A stretch of 64,000 nt of DNA from Pseudomonas oligotrophica (GCF_021726475.1 NZ_JAKJRU010000007.1:185262-249261), one strand, 5' to 3'; positions 1 through 10,195 are shown, counted from the first letter of the stretch. Notes: a model not told the origin generated them from the sequence alone. Translations and numbers: made by a program.

Positions 1-468
1 GCACAGGCAGATCACGCCCAGGAACAGCGCCAGAAAGACGCCCAGGCTCGGCACATTGATGTCGTCGCCTTCCTGAATGGTCGAGATCAGCATCAGTGAA
101 TTGATGATGGTGCCGAGATAGACGCCCAGCACGACTTGGTGGCTGCGGCTGCTGATCAGCCCCGGAATCACCCGCGGCGACAGCGAGGAGGCCGCCGAAT
201 TGAGCACCACCATGACCATCGAGAAGCTGAACACCATCAGCGAGATGGTCCCGCCGACCAGGGTGCCGAGAATCAGCCGGGCGTTCTCGGCGTTCTTCAC
301 CAGGCCAAGGTCCAGGTCTTCCTTGTATGGTTGCAGCCAGGTCATCTCCAGCAGGATCGTCACCACGCAGAGAAGTCCCAGACCCACCGCAATCAGGGTC
401 GGGTAAAAGGCGATGCTGCCGGTGATGCGGTGGTACAGGCGAAACAGCCTGTTGGTCAGTGATGGCAT
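1..468 (-). CDS. DUF2254 family membrane protein (N-terminal part, runs off the window)
   Basis: Reading the minus strand from an ATG at 468 gives an open frame of 156 codons to the window edge, preceded by a good GGGAG ribosome binding site. The protein starts MPSLTNRLFRLYHRITGS and has a hydrophobic segment at about residues 20-42, a second at about 67-90 containing GGTISLMVFSFSMVMV, the conserved SSLSPRVIPGL stretch, and a third beginning near residue 113. This pattern is what I know from DUF2254 predicted inner-membrane proteins, whose function is unknown. The C-terminal part is outside the window. It is transcribed in the same direction as the LysR gene to its right, separated by about 30 bases, so read-through is possible. 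Confidence 0.7.
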   Translation of the reverse strand, partial: MPSLTNRLFRLYHRITGSIAFYPTLIAVGLGLLCVVTILLEMTWLQPYKEDLDLGLVKNAENARLILGTLVGGTISLMVFSFSMVMVVLNSAASSLSPRVIPGLISSRSHQVVLGVYLGTIINSLMLISTIQEGDDINVPSLGVFLALFLGVICLC

Positions 469-501
469 GGCAGCTCCCTGCGGTGATCCGGCGATGCGTG
501 C

Positions 502-1434
502 CTACCCGCCGTTCGGCAGCAAAGGCTGGGCAACGTTCGTTTCGGCGGCTACATCGGGCGCCAGGGTGGCGATCAGCGCACGCACGCTGCCGGGCAGGGC
601 GTCCAGTTCGCGGACCAGGATGCTGCGCTCGCGCACCGCCCAGGGCTCGTCCAGTGTGACTAGGGCCAGCTGCATGGTGCGGCTGTGTCGGCGCGCTGCC
701 GACTCGGGGATGATGCCGATGCCCACACCGGCCTCGATCATCCGGCAGACCGCCTCGAAGCTGGAGACCTGGATGCGCAGGGAGAGCTGGCCGCCGAGTT
801 TTTCCACCTGATCGCGCAGGAATGTCAGCAGGGTGCTGCCCTCGTGCAGGCCGATGTGCTGATAGGCCAGGGTCTGGCGCAGCGTGACCTGTGCTTCCCC
901 GGCCAGCGGATGGCCGACCGGCACCGCCAGCAGCAGGCGGTCGGTGCTGAAGTGCAATACCTGCAGCCCTTCGGCCTGCACCGGGCCCGCGATGATGCCC
1001 ATGTCGGTGCTGCCGTCGAGCACGCCGCGGACGATGTCGCGGCTCAGGCGTTCCTGCAGGTCCACCGTGACGCCGGGGCGCTCGGCGAGAAATCCGGCCA
1101 GCACCTCCGGCAGGAATTCGGTTACGGCCGTGGTATTGGCGAAGATGCGGATGTGACCGGCCGAGTCGGTGCCGTATTCGGCGAACTCGCTTTTCAGGTA
1201 GTCCACCTGGCGCATGATCAGCCGCGCATGCTGCAGCAGCTTGTGGCCGGCCGGCGTCAGCTCCACCCCGCGGCTGTCGCGGTAAAGCAGGCGGCTATCG
1301 AGCTGGCCTTCCAGTGCCTTGATGCGCGCGCTGGCGGCTGCCGGCGAGAGGTGCGCACGGCGCGCACCCTGGGTCAGGCTGGGCGATTCGGCGATATGGA
1401 TGAACAGGCGCAGGTCGGCCAGATCGAAATGCAT
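502..1434 (-). CDS. LysR-type regulator of the itaconate operon (RipR/PA0877-like)
   Basis: A 310-residue LysR-type protein starting at the ATG MHFDLADLRLFIHIAE. The N-terminal winged helix-turn-helix is plain at residues 1-60 (LTQGARRAHLSPAAASARIK), followed by a substrate-binding-like effector domain with the usual VTVDLQERLSRDIVRGVLDG and GVGIGIIPESAA motifs. The frame stays open far upstream, but the homology to LysR proteins starts exactly at this Met. It is divergent from the itaconyl-CoA hydratase gene with 123 bases between them, the classic LysR arrangement. By synteny with P. aeruginosa PA0877 it should activate the catabolic operon in response to itaconate or its CoA thioester. The effector is inferred, not shown. 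Confidence 0.88.
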   Translation of the reverse strand: MHFDLADLRLFIHIAESPSLTQGARRAHLSPAAASARIKALEGQLDSRLLYRDSRGVELTPAGHKLLQHARLIMRQVDYLKSEFAEYGTDSAGHIRIFANTTAVTEFLPEVLAGFLAERPGVTVDLQERLSRDIVRGVLDGSTDMGIIAGPVQAEGLQVLHFSTDRLLLAVPVGHPLAGEAQVTLRQTLAYQHIGLHEGSTLLTFLRDQVEKLGGQLSLRIQVSSFEAVCRMIEAGVGIGIIPESAARRHSRTMQLALVTLDEPWAVRERSILVRELDALPGSVRALIATLAPDVAAETNVAQPLLPNGG

Positions 1435-1456
1435 GAGGCGCCTCGGCTTGGGTCGG

Positions 1457-1477
1457 GCGTTCAGCTTAGCCGAACGC
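1457..1477. promoter_or_regulatory. candidate LysR operator between the regulator and ich
   Basis: An inverted repeat GCGTTC-N9-GAACGC lies in the 123-base divergent intergenic region, 23 bases upstream of the regulator ATG and 80 bases upstream of ich. Its size and place suit a LysR recognition site. No binding evidence exists here. Confidence 0.4.
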
Positions 1478-1557
1478 CGGTGTCGGTAAATACAAATTCT
1501 CGGAACGCTGGCTTCGTAGCATCCTGCGGCAAAACAAGACAACAGCGGAACCCGACG

Positions 1558-2379
1558 ATGACCGATACCTCTGCCTGGATTGGCCGCAGCGAAGAAGTCC
1601 ACGACCAGCTCAGCCGCAACCTGCTGATGCGCATCGCCGCGACCTTCGGTGAAAGCACTCCCGCCCATGGCGAAGCGCTGCCGCCTTTGTGGCAATGGTG
1701 CTTCTTCCAGGACCCGATTGCGGAAAACGGGCTGGGCGAGGACGGCCACCCGGCGCGCGGTGGCTTCCTCCCGCCGGCGAACAACCGCAACCGCATGTGG
1801 GCCGGTGGTCGGGTCGAGTTCATTCGCCCGCTGGAAGCGGGTGGCGAGGCCCGGCGGGTATCGACCATCAAGCACATCGAGGAAAAACAAGGCCGCACCG
1901 GCGCCCTGCTGTTCGTCACCGTGCAGCACGACTACCTGCAGGACGGCCGCCTGGCCATCCGCGAGGAGCAGGACATCGTCTACCGTGAGCCCACCCCGCC
2001 GAAAACCAGCAGCGGCGAACCCATGGTCGCCGGTGGCTGGCGCGAGGCGGTCACACCGACGCCGACGCTGCTGTTCCGTTATTCGGCGGTCACCTTCAAC
2101 GGCCATCGCATCCATTACGACTGGCCCTACGTCACCGAGACCGAAGGCTATGCCGGCCTGGTCGTTCACGGCCCGCTGATCGCCACCTTGAACCTGCGCG
2201 CCTTCTGCCGCGCCAATCCCGACGCCCGCCTGCGCCGCTTCGCCTACCGCGGCCTGCGCCCGCTGATCGCGCCGCAGCCGTTCGAGGTCGGCGGCCGCAT
2301 CGTCGCGCCGGGCCAGGCCGAACTCTGGGCCGGCGACCACAACGGCCTGGCGCAGAAAGCCGAAGTGGAATTCGACTGA
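1558..2379 (+). CDS. ich: itaconyl-CoA hydratase (HTD2/MaoC-type hot-dog hydratase)
   Basis: This 273-residue protein has the layout of the mesaconyl-C4-CoA/itaconyl-CoA hydratase family: an N-terminal FAS1-like hot-dog half (WQWCFFQDPIAENGLGEDGH) and a C-terminal MaoC half with FRYSAVTFNGHRIHYDWPY and the AGLVVHGPLIATL segment that carries the hydratase active site. It would hydrate itaconyl-CoA to (S)-citramalyl-CoA, the second step of itaconate degradation. It starts at the ATG following AACCCGACG. The assignment rests on family plus context: the CoA-transferase and the citramalyl-CoA lyase needed on either side of this step are encoded downstream on the same strand. PA0878 of P. aeruginosa is the expected orthologue. 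Confidence 0.87.
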   Translation: MTDTSAWIGRSEEVHDQLSRNLLMRIAATFGESTPAHGEALPPLWQWCFFQDPIAENGLGEDGHPARGGFLPPANNRNRMWAGGRVEFIRPLEAGGEARRVSTIKHIEEKQGRTGALLFVTVQHDYLQDGRLAIREEQDIVYREPTPPKTSSGEPMVAGGWREAVTPTPTLLFRYSAVTFNGHRIHYDWPYVTETEGYAGLVVHGPLIATLNLRAFCRANPDARLRRFAYRGLRPLIAPQPFEVGGRIVAPGQAELWAGDHNGLAQKAEVEFD

Positions 2380-2381
2380 AT

Positions 2382-2486
2382 CGTAGGGTGGATAACGGCG
2401 CAGCCTTATCCACCGAAAGTCCGGCGGTGGAACGCCACCCGGTGGATCGCCACCCGGTGGATCGGTAAAGCGCGATCCACCCTACG
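2382..2486. repeat. palindromic 'CGTAGGGTGG' repeat, paired copy 1
   Basis: The element opens with CGTAGGGTGGATAA and closes with its inverted partner ending CCACCCTACG. Each end also contains an internal short palindrome of the form GGATAACGGCGCAGCCTTATCC. The middle has GGTGGATCGCCACCC-like direct repetitions. It starts three bases after the ich stop codon and could fold into a large RNA hairpin. Confidence 0.8.
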
Positions 2487-2521
2487 CCGGCCGCGACAAC
2501 CAGAAGTGGTGAGAAACCGAG

Positions 2522-3685
2522 ATGACCCCGAACAAGACCGAAGAACTGAGCTTCATCCGCGAAGGCGTGCGCGCCCTCTGCGCCGAATTTCCCGCCGACT
2601 ACTGGCGCAGGATCGATGAGGAGAAGGGCTTCCCGGAAGCCTTCGTCACCGCCATGACCGAGGCCGGCTGGCTGTCGGCGATGATCCCGGAAGAATACGG
2701 CGGCTCGGGCCTGGGCCTGGCCGAGGCCTCGGTCATCCTCGAGGAGGTCAACCGTTGCGGCGGCAACTCCGGGACCATCCATGGGCAGATGTACAACATG
2801 TTCACCCTGCTCAGAAACGGCAGCGAGGAGCAGAAGCGCCATTACCTGCCGAAGCTGGCCAGCGGCGAGCTGCGCCTGCAGTCCATGGGCGTCACCGAGC
2901 CGACCACCGGCACCGACACCACCAAGATCAAGACCACCGCCGTGCGCCGGGGCGACAAGTACGTCATCAACGGGCAGAAGGTATGGATCTCGCGCATCCA
3001 GCATTCCGACCTGATGATCCTGCTGGCACGCACCACGCCGCTGGCCGAGGTGCAGCGCAAGTCCGAGGGCATGTCGATCTTCCTTATCGACCTGCGCGAG
3101 GCCATCGGCAACGGCCTGACCGTGCAGCCGATCGCCAACATGGTCAACCACGAGACCAACGAGCTGTTCTTCGACAACCTGGAAATCCCCGCCAGCAGCC
3201 TGATTGGCGAGGAGGGCAAGGGCTTTCGCTACATCCTCGACGGCCTGAATGCCGAGCGCACGCTGATCGCCGCCGAGTGCATCGGCGATGGCCGCTGGTT
3301 CGTCGAAAAGTCCGCTGGGTACGCCCGCGACCGTGTGGTATTCGGCCGGCCCATCGGGCAGAACCAGGGCGTGCAGTTCCCGATCGCCGAAGCGCATATC
3401 GAGATCGAGGCCGCCGACCTGATGCGCTGGCGCGCCTGCGAGGAATACGACGCCGGGCGCAACGCCGGAGCCGCGGCCAACATGGCCAAGTACCTGGCAG
3501 CGAAGGCCAGCTGGGAGGCTGCCAACGCTTGCCTGCAGACCCACGGCGGCTTCGGCTTCGCCAACGAATACGACGTCGAGCGCAAGTTCCGCGAGACGCG
3601 GCTGTACCAGGTGGCGCCGATCTCCACCAACCTGATCCTGTCGTACGTGGCCGAGCACTTGCTCGAGCTGCCGCGCTCGTTCTAA
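2522..3685 (+). CDS. acyl-CoA dehydrogenase of the itaconate cluster (PA0879-like)
   Basis: A 387-residue flavoprotein with the full acyl-CoA dehydrogenase architecture: an N-terminal helical domain, the beta-barrel motif VTEPTTGTDTTK at about residues 124-135 that contacts FAD and substrate, and a C-terminal four-helix bundle with QTHGGFGFANEYDVERKFRE. The electron acceptor would be ETF. The substrate is probably a branched C5 dicarboxylyl-CoA such as methylsuccinyl-CoA, inferred only from its neighbours. At the position where many family members have the catalytic Glu in a YEGT motif, this protein reads LYQVAPIST (Gln at residue 363). The catalytic base must therefore come from elsewhere, as in isovaleryl-CoA dehydrogenase, or be missing. 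ATG start at 2522 follows AGTGGTGAGAAACCGAG. Confidence 0.85.
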   Translation: MTPNKTEELSFIREGVRALCAEFPADYWRRIDEEKGFPEAFVTAMTEAGWLSAMIPEEYGGSGLGLAEASVILEEVNRCGGNSGTIHGQMYNMFTLLRNGSEEQKRHYLPKLASGELRLQSMGVTEPTTGTDTTKIKTTAVRRGDKYVINGQKVWISRIQHSDLMILLARTTPLAEVQRKSEGMSIFLIDLREAIGNGLTVQPIANMVNHETNELFFDNLEIPASSLIGEEGKGFRYILDGLNAERTLIAAECIGDGRWFVEKSAGYARDRVVFGRPIGQNQGVQFPIAEAHIEIEAADLMRWRACEEYDAGRNAGAAANMAKYLAAKASWEAANACLQTHGGFGFANEYDVERKFRETRLYQVAPISTNLILSYVAEHLLELPRSF

Positions 3686-3695
3686 CGGAGCCAGA

Positions 3696-3852
3696 CGTAG
3701 GGTGGAAAACGACCGCAGGTCTTTTCCACGCGTATCCGACAGGCGATGCACTTGCTGGGAATGGCCTTCGTTGGCCACCACAAGAGGGCGCCGTGCGGCG
3801 GAGCGGATTCGGACAGGCGCGTGGAAAAGGCTTCGCCGTTTTCCACCCTACG
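3696..3852. repeat. palindromic 'CGTAGGGTGG' repeat, paired copy 2
   Basis: Left end CGTAGGGTGGAAAACGACCG with the small hairpin arms GTGGAAAA and TTTTCCAC, right end GTGGAAAAGGCTTCG running to CCACCCTACG. The two ends are inverted relative to each other, about 90 bases apart. It begins 11 bases after the acyl-CoA dehydrogenase stop. Confidence 0.8.
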
Positions 3853-3862
3853 ACGGCAGGTT

Positions 3863-3893
3863 CGTAGGGTGGATGTCGCGAAGCACATCCACG
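3863..3893. repeat. palindromic 'CGTAGGGTGG' repeat, single copy 3
   Basis: CGTAGGGTGGATGTCGCGAA followed by CACATCCACG. This is a single half-element with arms GTGGATGT and ACATCCAC around a GCGAAG loop. It sits ten bases after copy 2 and 40 bases before the VOC gene. Confidence 0.75.
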
Positions 3894-3933
3894 CGGGCGT
3901 TGAAATGCCGGCGTATCGAATTAGGAGGCACAC

Positions 3934-4350
3934 ATGCAGATCGACCACCTCGACCATCTGGTCCTCACCGTTGCCGACCTCGAGGCCACGTTGGACTTCT
4001 ACACCCGCGTGCTCGGCATGCAGGCGGTGACCTTCGGCGAAGGGCGCAAGGCGCTGGCCTTCGGCAACCAGAAGATCAACCTGCACCAGGCCGGGCGCGA
4101 ATTCGAGCCCAAGGCCGAGCGGCCGACCCCGGGTTCGGCGGACCTCTGCTTCATCGTTGCCACACCGCTGGCCGAGGTGATCGCCCACCTCCAGACGCAG
4201 CAGGTCGCCATCGTCGAAGGTCCGGTGCAACGCACCGGCGCGACCGGACCGATCCGCTCGGTGTACCTGCGCGACCCCGACCAGAACCTCATCGAACTGT
4301 CCAACCAATTCGAGAATCCGTTAGAGAATCCGCTGGAGCCCAACGCATGA
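3934..4350 (+). CDS. VOC/glyoxalase-fold protein of the itaconate cluster (PA0880-like)
   Basis: A 138-residue single-domain vicinal-oxygen-chelate protein. It opens MQIDHLDHLVLTVADLEATL with the typical N-terminal metal ligand His8, has KINLHQAG at about residue 50, and ends with RDPDQNLIELSN, whose Glu is the usual last metal ligand. The ATG has an excellent AGGAGG site. VOC proteins cover glyoxalases, epimerases and extradiol dioxygenases, and no specific reaction can be read from the sequence. It overlaps the next gene by four bases (ATGA), so the two are translationally coupled. An orthologue occupies this slot in P. aeruginosa, which argues for a role in handling itaconate-like acids or their lactones. 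Confidence 0.8.
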   Translation: MQIDHLDHLVLTVADLEATLDFYTRVLGMQAVTFGEGRKALAFGNQKINLHQAGREFEPKAERPTPGSADLCFIVATPLAEVIAHLQTQQVAIVEGPVQRTGATGPIRSVYLRDPDQNLIELSNQFENPLENPLEPNA

Positions 4351-5699
4351 GCCAGCACACCCGTGCCCTGACCGAATTCCTCGCCGGGCTTGCCTACGAG
4401 CAGATCCCCGAACCGGTGCTTGCCCGCACCGAAGACCTCTTTCTCGACTGGCTCGGCTCGGCCCTGGCCAGCGCCGGCTCGCATCCGATTCCGCTGTTCG
4501 AGCGTTATGCGCAGAAGATGGGCCCGGCCGACGGGCCGGCGTGCATTCTGGTCAACGGCCAGTGCAGCTCGGCCTATTTCGCTGCGCTGGTGAATGCTGC
4601 CAGCTCGCACCTGGTGGAGCAGGACGACCTGCACAACAGCTCCGTGTTGCACCCGGCCACCGTGGTGTTTCCCGCTGCGCTGGCGGCGGCGCAGGATCTC
4701 GGCAAGTCCGGCCGCGAGCTGCTGGTGGCCTCGGTGGCCGGCTACGAGGCGGGCATCCGCATCGGCGAGTTCCTCGGCCGCTCGCATTACCGCATCTTCC
4801 ACACCACCGCGACGGTCGGCACCCTGGCCGCGGCGGTGGCCGTCGGCAAGCTGATGGATTTCGACCAGCAGCAGTTCACCCATCTGCTCGGCAGCGCCGG
4901 TACGCAAGCGGCGGGGCTGTGGGAGTTTCTCCGTGACGCGGCGGACTCCAAGCAACTGCACACCGCCAAGGCGGCTGCCGATGGCCTGCTCGCCGCCTAC
5001 CTGACCGCCGATGGCCTGACCGGCGCACAGAACATCCTCGAAGGCGAGCAGGGCATGGCGGCGGGCATGTCCCGCGATGCCGAGCCGAGCAAGCTGTCCG
5101 ACCGCCTCGGCACGCGCTGGGCGCTGGCGGAAACCTCGTTCAAGTTCCACGCCTCCTGCCGCCATACCCACCCGGCGGCCGATGCGCTGCTGGCGCTGAT
5201 GCAGCGCGAGGGGCTCGGGGCCGATGACATCGCCTCGGTCACCACTCGCGTGCACCAGGGCGCGATCGACGTGCTCGGCCGCGTGACGGTGCCGCAGACG
5301 GTGCATCAGGCCAAGTTCTCCATGGGCACCGTGCTGGGGCTGATCGCCCTGTACGGCAAGGCCGGCCTGACCGAATTCCACAGCCATGCGCTCGGCGACC
5401 CGCGTGTCGGCGAGTTCCGCGAGAAGGTCTCGATGACGCTCGATCCCGAGGTGGACGGCGCCTACCCGGCACGCTGGCTCGGTCGCGTCGAAGTGATCAC
5501 CGCCGATGGCCGCACGCTGCACGGCGCCATCGACGAGCCGAAGGGCGACCCGGGCAACACGCTGAGCCGCGCCGAGCTGGAAGACAAGTTCCGCCGCTTG
5601 GTGCAGTTCTCCGCGGCGCGCAGCGATGACGAGGCGGGCGCGCTGATCGAAATGGTCTGGCGCCTGCGTGAGCTGCAGTGGCTGGACGCATTGGCCTGA
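4347..5699 (+). CDS. MmgE/PrpD family protein (PA0881-like)
   Basis: A 450-residue protein of the MmgE/PrpD (2-methylcitrate dehydratase-like) superfamily. Family features visible are the all-helical N-terminal part, the conserved HLVEQDDLHNSSVLHPATVV segment at about residues 92-111, the GYEAGIRIGEFLGRSHY helix and the SFKFHASCRHTHPAADALL stretch in the C-terminal half. Relatives dehydrate or isomerise hydroxylated or unsaturated tri- and dicarboxylates. A role on a branched C5 dicarboxylate is inferred from the operon. The start is the ATG overlapping the VOC stop codon, with GGAG ten bases upstream. A longer open frame upstream is antisense-like noise and has no homology. Confidence 0.82.
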   Translation: MSQHTRALTEFLAGLAYEQIPEPVLARTEDLFLDWLGSALASAGSHPIPLFERYAQKMGPADGPACILVNGQCSSAYFAALVNAASSHLVEQDDLHNSSVLHPATVVFPAALAAAQDLGKSGRELLVASVAGYEAGIRIGEFLGRSHYRIFHTTATVGTLAAAVAVGKLMDFDQQQFTHLLGSAGTQAAGLWEFLRDAADSKQLHTAKAAADGLLAAYLTADGLTGAQNILEGEQGMAAGMSRDAEPSKLSDRLGTRWALAETSFKFHASCRHTHPAADALLALMQREGLGADDIASVTTRVHQGAIDVLGRVTVPQTVHQAKFSMGTVLGLIALYGKAGLTEFHSHALGDPRVGEFREKVSMTLDPEVDGAYPARWLGRVEVITADGRTLHGAIDEPKGDPGNTLSRAELEDKFRRLVQFSAARSDDEAGALIEMVWRLRELQWLDALA

Positions 5700-5700
5700 A

Positions 5701-5815
5701 CGTAGGGTGGAAAACGACCGCAGGTCTTTTCCACCGATGGGCACGCTGCCCGGCGCAGATGCCGCAAGGACTTGAACAGACGCGTGGAAATGGCTTCGCC
5801 GATTTCCACCCTACG
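5701..5815. repeat. palindromic 'CGTAGGGTGG' repeat, paired copy 4
   Basis: CGTAGGGTGGAAAACGACCG at the left and CCACCCTACG at the right, in inverted orientation. The left 35 bases are nearly identical to those of the copy starting at 3696. It begins on the base after the PrpD-like stop codon and ends 21 bases before the CoA-transferase ATG. Confidence 0.8.
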
Positions 5816-5836
5816 CCGAAATTGCAGGAACCGAAC

Positions 5837-7042
5837 ATGAACGACACCCAAGTCAAACCCCGCCCACTCGATGGCATCACCGTGGTCAGCCTTGAGCACG
5901 CCATCGCCGCGCCGTTCTGCACGCGCCAGCTGGCCGACCTCGGCGCACGGGTGATCAAGATCGAGCGGCCCGGTGCCGGCGACTTCGCCCGCGGCTACGA
6001 CGAGCGGGTCGACGGCCTGGCCTCGCATTTCGTCTGGACCAACCGCTCCAAGGAAAGCCTGAGCCTGGACGTGAAACAGGACGCTGCTGCCCAGGTCCTC
6101 GACCAGCTCTTGGCCAAGGCCGACGTGCTGGTGCAGAACCTGGCACCGGGCGCCGCCGCGCGCATGGGGCTCTCCTTCGAGGCGCTGCACGAGCGCTTTC
6201 CGCGGCTGATCGTCTGCGACATCTCCGGCTACGGCGAGGGTGGCCCCTACGAGCAGAAGAAGGCCTACGACCTGCTGATCCAGAGCGAGGGCGGCTTTCT
6301 CTCCGTCACCGGTGGGCCGGGTGAAACCGAGATGGCCAAGGCCGGCTGCTCCATCGCCGACATTGCCGCCGGCATGTACGCCTACACCGGCGTGCTCTCG
6401 GCGCTGATGCTGCGCGACAAGACGGGCGAGGGCAGCCGCGTCGACGTTTCCATGCTCGAAAGCCTGGTGGAGTGGATGGGCTACCCGTTGTACTACGCCT
6501 ACAAGGGCGCGACGCCGCCGCCGCGTGCCGGCGCCGCCCACGCCACCATCTACCCCTACGGTCCGTTCCCCACCGGCGACGGCGGCACGGTGATGCTCGG
6601 CCTGCAGAACGAGCGTGAGTGGCTGGCGTTCTGCGACAAGGTGCTGCTGCAGCCGGAACTGGCGCAGGACGAGCGCTTCTCCAGCAACGCCCGGCGTTCG
6701 GAGCATCGCACCGAATTGCGTGCGCTCATCGTCGAGGCCTTCAGCCACCTCAGCGCCGAAGAGGTGATCGCCCGGCTGGATGCCGCGCCCATCGCCAATG
6801 CCCATGTCAACGACATGGCCGGTGTCTGGGCGCATCCGCAGCTGGAGGCGCGCCAGCGCTGGAGCGAGGTGGACAGCCCGGCCGGTCGCTTGCCTGCGCT
6901 GCTGCCGCCGGGACGCAACAGCGCCTTCGCCCCGCGCATGGATCCGATCCCCGCGCTGGGCCAGCACACCGACAGCCTGCTGGCCGAGCTGGGTTACGCG
7001 CCGGGCGATATCCAGCGCCTGCACGAACAGGGCGCGATATGA
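5837..7042 (+). CDS. ict: itaconate CoA-transferase (family III)
   Basis: A 401-residue family III (CaiB/BaiF) CoA-transferase. It begins RPLDGITVVSLEHAIAAPFC, has the CoA-binding GARVIKIERPGAGDFARG loop and the motif KAYDLLIQSEGGF, whose Asp at about residue 145 is the expected acyl-carrying nucleophile. It would activate itaconate with succinyl-CoA as CoA donor, the first step of the pathway. The ATG at 5837 follows GCAGGAACCGAAC. Succinate released here and acetyl-CoA plus pyruvate from the lyase step feed central metabolism. Orthologous to PA0882 by position and sequence character. Confidence 0.88.
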   Translation: MNDTQVKPRPLDGITVVSLEHAIAAPFCTRQLADLGARVIKIERPGAGDFARGYDERVDGLASHFVWTNRSKESLSLDVKQDAAAQVLDQLLAKADVLVQNLAPGAAARMGLSFEALHERFPRLIVCDISGYGEGGPYEQKKAYDLLIQSEGGFLSVTGGPGETEMAKAGCSIADIAAGMYAYTGVLSALMLRDKTGEGSRVDVSMLESLVEWMGYPLYYAYKGATPPPRAGAAHATIYPYGPFPTGDGGTVMLGLQNEREWLAFCDKVLLQPELAQDERFSSNARRSEHRTELRALIVEAFSHLSAEEVIARLDAAPIANAHVNDMAGVWAHPQLEARQRWSEVDSPAGRLPALLPPGRNSAFAPRMDPIPALGQHTDSLLAELGYAPGDIQRLHEQGAI

Positions 7043-7113
7043 GCGGCAATCGCGCGGGGCGCTGCCCGGCTGCCGTCACAGGCCGTATGCTGCCGGCGCC
7101 CCTCCATCGATAA

Positions 7114-9000
<1,887 letters not shown>

Positions 9001-9112
9001 CGCTCGGGCCACATGGCCGGGCGCGGCCTTCGTCTGCGCCTGGCCAGTGGCAGCTATCGACGCGGCAGGCGCTCGCCTTATGCTGCGGCCGTTCTTCCTG
9101 GAGCCGACGCCG

Positions 9113-9997
9113 ATGCATCCCTACCTGTTCGTCAGCACGCCGCTGCTGGATATCGCCTATCTCGAATGGAACCCGCGCGGTGAGCGCACCGCGATCCTCG
9201 TCCACGGCTGGCCCGACTCTGCCGAAGGCTGGAGCGGCGTCGCCGAGCGGCTCGCTGCCGCCGGTTTCCGCGTGCTTTGCCCGACGCTGCGAGGCTTCGG
9301 CCAGACGCGCTTTCGCGACCCCTTGACCCCACGCAGCGGCCAGTTGGCCGCGCTGGGGCGCGACCTGCTGGATTTCATCGACGCGCTGCACCTCGACCAG
9401 CCGGCGCTGGTCGGCCACGACTGGGGCGCACGGGCGGTGGCCAACGCCTGCGGCCTGCGTCACCACGTGGCGGCGCGGCTGGTGATGCTCTCGGTGGGCT
9501 ACGGTACCAACGATCCGAACCAGGCGATCTCGCTCAGCCAGGCGCGCAATTACTGGTACCACTGGTACATGGCCACGCCGCGCGGCGAACGGAGCGTGAA
9601 CGACGATCGCATCGCCTTCACGCGGCTGCTGTGGGACACCTGGTCGCCGGCCGGCTGGTATGCCGAGGCGGATTTCCTCCAGGCCGCCGAAGCGTTCGAC
9701 AACCCCGACTGGGCCGCCGTGGTGCTGCACTCCTACCGCCACCGCTGGGGCTTCGCCGAGGGCGATCCGGCCTACGCGCGGGACGAGGCGCTGTTGCAGC
9801 CCACGCCTGTGCTCGCCGTGCCGACGCAGGTGTTGCACGGCGAGGCCGATACCTGCAACGCACCGGAAACCTCGGCCGGGCGCGAAGGCATGTTCAGCGG
9901 GCCCTACCACCGCCAGCTGCTGCCGGGCATCGGCCACTTTCCCCAGCGCGAAGCGCCCGAAGCCGTCGCCGAGGCGATCCTCGCGTTCTGCCGGTAG
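9113..9997 (+). CDS. alpha/beta hydrolase, epoxide-hydrolase-like (Asp nucleophile)
   Basis: A 294-residue alpha/beta hydrolase. The oxyanion motif is VHGWPDSAEGW, followed by PTLRGFGQTRF, the nucleophile elbow LVGHDWGARA with Asp103 in place of Ser, and the catalytic histidine in GIGHFPQREAP (His275). An Asp nucleophile in GHDWG is typical of epoxide hydrolases and haloalkane dehalogenases, not esterases. The ATG at 9113 has GGAG nine bases upstream. An earlier in-frame ATG at 9047 adds 22 residues without homology. It lies 112 bases after dctP on the same strand, where TRAP membrane subunits would be expected. The substrate is unknown. Confidence 0.78.
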   Translation: MHPYLFVSTPLLDIAYLEWNPRGERTAILVHGWPDSAEGWSGVAERLAAAGFRVLCPTLRGFGQTRFRDPLTPRSGQLAALGRDLLDFIDALHLDQPALVGHDWGARAVANACGLRHHVAARLVMLSVGYGTNDPNQAISLSQARNYWYHWYMATPRGERSVNDDRIAFTRLLWDTWSPAGWYAEADFLQAAEAFDNPDWAAVVLHSYRHRWGFAEGDPAYARDEALLQPTPVLAVPTQVLHGEADTCNAPETSAGREGMFSGPYHRQLLPGIGHFPQREAPEAVAEAILAFCR

Positions 9998-10131
9998 ACG
10001 ATGCGGCCCCCGGCCGAGCACGCCTCCTTAGACCAACGTGCAGTGGCCGAGCCGGGCAGGGCGGCCCACAATCGCGCCATCGAATCTGCGTGATCCGATG
10101 AACAAGTGCATATCGACCGGACTGGTTGAAC

Positions 10132-10162
10132 AGGCGACCCCATACATGGCGTCGCCTTTTTT
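10132..10162 (+). terminator. rho-independent terminator
   Basis: Stem AGGCGAC/GTCGCCT with a 12-base loop followed by six T residues. It would end transcripts coming from the itaconate operon and hydrolase before ihfB. Confidence 0.75.
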
Positions 10163-10195
10163 ATTGCCCCGGCTTGTTGCCCCAGAACAAGCCCC

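Noticed and set aside
2132..3781. A 549-codon minus-strand frame over the acyl-CoA dehydrogenase gene
   Set aside because: Antisense shadow; the plus-strand protein has all family motifs.
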